This document shows, piece after piece, positions 62,325 to 64,000 of a DNA stretch of 64,000 bases. The stretch lies in NCBI GenBank assembly GCA_964621645.1, contig CAZUMH010000006.1:1-64000 (forward strand). Direction: 5' to 3'. The notes beneath the pieces are model-generated. The model was not told the origin of the DNA. It searched no databases and saw only the letters and a list, made by a program, of their open reading frames with translations. The stretch comes from CAZUMH01 sp964621645 (lineage in GTDB: Bacteria > Zhuqueibacterota > QNDG01 > JAGLOF01). Positions within the stretch are counted from its first letter, which is position 1. Every line of letters begins with the position of its first letter. The position numbers and the translations under genes were made by a program.

Positions 62325-63482
62325 ATGAGCGCGGTAAAAAAAATAACAATCTGCGCCCTTGTTCTGCAGATCCCGGTTCTGTTCTTCCTGGGAGGGTGCG
62401 GCCCCAAACCGCTGGAGCAGCAGTCTCTGTTTGATACACCCGAAAATCACTACAACCAGGGAATGCGGGAATTCGAAGCAGGACGTTTGGATCAGGCCAC
62501 CGAAGAGTTCGAGAGAGCCACCGGACTGGACAAAGATTATCCGGGCGGGTATATCGGCATGGGATTGGTATTGGCCGAACAGGGCTCGTATCAGGAGGCG
62601 CTGAAATCAGTGGATAAGGGTATCGGCAAGGACGATCGGTTTATCGACGGGTATGTGGCCAAAGGGCGTATTATCACCGCCTGGAAAAAAGATGACAACT
62701 GGCTCAAGGAGGCTCTCAAGCCCTTCGAGAAAGCCCTGAAGATCGTTCCCGAGTCGGAGAAGGTACTCTTTTATATGGGCGAGGCCTATAAGGAGGCGTA
62801 CCAGTTCGCCGATGCGGCCTCTATCTTCAGCCGGGTCATTTCACAGAAAGGGGATTTCGCCGGCCGTGCCAACATGGAGTGGGAACTGGTTCAGAAAATC
62901 CAGCGGGCGGCGCCGGGGACAAGAATCGGTATGAAGATCGCCCTCATCCCTGAAATCGATCGTTCCGACCTGGCGGTACTCTTCGTGGAAGAGCTGAAGC
63001 TGCTGGATCTGCTCAAACGATACCAGCCCCGCACCTATGATACCAAATTCAGACCTCCGGCCGATCCCACCCAGCCGCCGCCGGAAGAACAGGCCGCGGC
63101 CCAATCCGATTATGCCGACCACTGGGCCAAGAACTGGATTATCAGTGTGATAAAAACCGGTGTCATGGATCTCTTTCCGGACGGCGACTTCCATCCCGAT
63201 GATCTGATCACCCGGGCCAATTACGCCCAGTTTTTGCAGAACATCCTGGTGGCGGTAACAGGCGACCAGTCCCTGGCAACCAAATACGTGGGATCGGTCT
63301 CCCGTTTCCCGGATGTGAATCCTTCCCATTATGCCTACAACGCCATCTGTCTGGCTGTGGACCGTGGCATCATGAAGGCCGACACCATGACCGGCGCATT
63401 CGGAATGTCCGAGCCGGTGTCCGGAGCCGATGCGCTGCTGATCATTCGTGAATTCCAGAATGCCCTGCGGATGACTTTTTAA
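62325..63482 (+). CDS. TPR-SLH lipoprotein
   Basis: 385 residues. Lipobox FLGGC. Residues ~40-200 carry TPR units (NHYNQGMREFEAGRLDQATEEFERATGLDKD, AYKEAYQFADAASIFSRVISQ). The C-terminal ~120 residues hold two SLH domains: HWAKNWIISVIKTGVMDLFPDGDFHPDDLITRANYAQFLQ and FPDVNPSHYAYNAICLAVDRGIMKA. SLH domains normally bind secondary cell-wall polymers or peptidoglycan. In a lipoprotein this suggests tethering of the outer membrane to the cell wall. Ribosome site AAGGAGG before ATG 62325. Confidence 0.86.
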   Translation: MSAVKKITICALVLQIPVLFFLGGCGPKPLEQQSLFDTPENHYNQGMREFEAGRLDQATEEFERATGLDKDYPGGYIGMGLVLAEQGSYQEALKSVDKGIGKDDRFIDGYVAKGRIITAWKKDDNWLKEALKPFEKALKIVPESEKVLFYMGEAYKEAYQFADAASIFSRVISQKGDFAGRANMEWELVQKIQRAAPGTRIGMKIALIPEIDRSDLAVLFVEELKLLDLLKRYQPRTYDTKFRPPADPTQPPPEEQAAAQSDYADHWAKNWIISVIKTGVMDLFPDGDFHPDDLITRANYAQFLQNILVAVTGDQSLATKYVGSVSRFPDVNPSHYAYNAICLAVDRGIMKADTMTGAFGMSEPVSGADALLIIREFQNALRMTF

Positions 63483-63496
63483 AGAGCGGAGGGATC

Positions 63497-64000
63497 ATGA
63501 AACCTCTGAAATTTTATTGTGTGTTTTCTCTGGCCGCTGTCTTTGTCCTGAGCGGATTATGTCCGGCCCAGGTGGCCGACAGCCTCGATCAGGGGCAGGT
63601 GGTGGTGGCCACCGGTATCGGAAGCATTGTCGCCGGAGATGTGGCCCATGCCAGGGATGACGCCATCAATGACGCCTTGCGAACGGGGCTGGAGCAGGCC
63701 CTGGGGATGCTGCTGGAATCCGAAACCCTGGTAGAGAACTACCAGCTCATCGAAGACAATATTTTCAGCAAGACCCGGGGATATGTGCAGAGCTATGAAG
63801 TGATACGGGAACGCAAGCGTGATGAACAGCTCTACGAGGTAACCGTACGAGCAGTGGTTAAAATCGCCAATCTGAAAAATGATCTGGACGGTATCGCCAC
63901 CCTAATGCGGCGCAAGAATATGCCCCGTACCATGGTGATGATCAAGGAACGCAACGTGGGCGAGGCGCCGGGCATGTTTCATTACTTTGATGTCGATCTG
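63497..64000 (+). CDS. LPP20/FlgT-like exported protein (3' partial)
   Basis: At least 168 residues; the frame is open to the end of the window. Signal peptide (MKPLKFYCVFSLAAVFVLSGL, cleavage near CPAQ). The following segment VVATGIGSIVAGDVAHARDDAINDALRTGLEQALGMLLESETLVENYQL ... GYVQSYEVIRERKRDEQLYEVTVRAVVKIANL is the FlgT/LPP20 N-terminal domain, related to the gene at 61336. ATG follows GGAGGG. It is in an operon with the TPR-SLH lipoprotein (14-base gap). Confidence 0.78.
   Translation, partial: MKPLKFYCVFSLAAVFVLSGLCPAQVADSLDQGQVVVATGIGSIVAGDVAHARDDAINDALRTGLEQALGMLLESETLVENYQLIEDNIFSKTRGYVQSYEVIRERKRDEQLYEVTVRAVVKIANLKNDLDGIATLMRRKNMPRTMVMIKERNVGEAPGMFHYFDVDL

Noticed and set aside
1..64000. 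CRISPR arrays, insertion sequences, prophage or integrase genes, replication origin.
   Set aside because: No regular short repeats, transposase-like frames, integrases or DnaA-box clusters were seen.

Overview
The window reads as a stretch of chromosome from a Gram-negative bacterium of the Fibrobacteres-Chlorobi-Bacteroidetes (FCB) type, probably a poorly cultured, possibly anaerobic lineage. The signs are a type IX secretion (T9SS) signature (a PorU-like C25 peptidase next to a PorV-like barrel, and a C-terminal sorting domain on the first gene), many outer-membrane barrels and lipobox proteins, clear Shine-Dalgarno sites, and the sulfide-dependent homocysteine route known mainly from methanogens and anaerobic bacteria. 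I cannot name the phylum. I see no insertion sequence, prophage, CRISPR array or foreign island.

Layout. 1-4.8 kb: the end of a T9SS-exported repeat protein, then an RND-type adaptor and two FtsX/MacB-like permeases with no ATPase beside them. 5-12.6 kb: a lipidated M16 protease, a POT-like transporter, a CsgG/TPR lipoprotein, an orphan receiver protein, an NlpC/P60 hydrolase and a DUF4870 protein. 12.6-16.4 kb (minus): an operon of outer-membrane protein, lipoprotein and lipidated serpin behind a leader that can fold into several nested stems. 16.4-22.1 kb (minus): lipoprotein, sensor kinase, sigma-54 regulator, coiled-coil protein and barrel. 22.3-38.3 kb (plus): tRNA-Met(CAT), tilS, ftsH, a TPR protein, folP, cdaA, porU, porV, a lipoprotein, an SLBB protein, a sugar nucleotidyltransferase and a barrel. 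38.3-44.7 kb: a 1209-residue TPR protein, a lipid kinase, a DRG-like GTPase and a MEMO protein. 44.8-46.8 kb (minus): a soluble histidine kinase with a degenerate receiver, and a patatin. 46.9-47.6 kb (plus): a secreted EF-hand-like protein.

47.7-53 kb (minus): DUF374 acyltransferase and dusB, then a homocysteine operon (COG2122, aspartokinase, COG1900). This operon is preceded by a near-consensus promoter, a 32-codon Met-containing reading frame and a strong intrinsic terminator ending ten bases before the first gene. A segment inside the small frame can pair with the 5' arm of the terminator, so the arrangement looks like a methionine-responsive transcription attenuator. I consider this the most interesting item in the window. 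53.2-59.2 kb (plus): DUF4416, purM, plsY, gpsA, asnS, LOG-like, acyP and apt. 59.2-64 kb: two barrels, tRNA-Gly(CCC), and an LPP20-like / TPR-SLH lipoprotein cluster that runs off the window.

The genes are mostly housekeeping (tRNA modification, folate, purine, phospholipid and methionine precursors, c-di-AMP) mixed with envelope biogenesis and protein export. Starts were moved from the longest frame where a Shine-Dalgarno site or signal peptide pointed to an internal codon; each case is stated in its entry.
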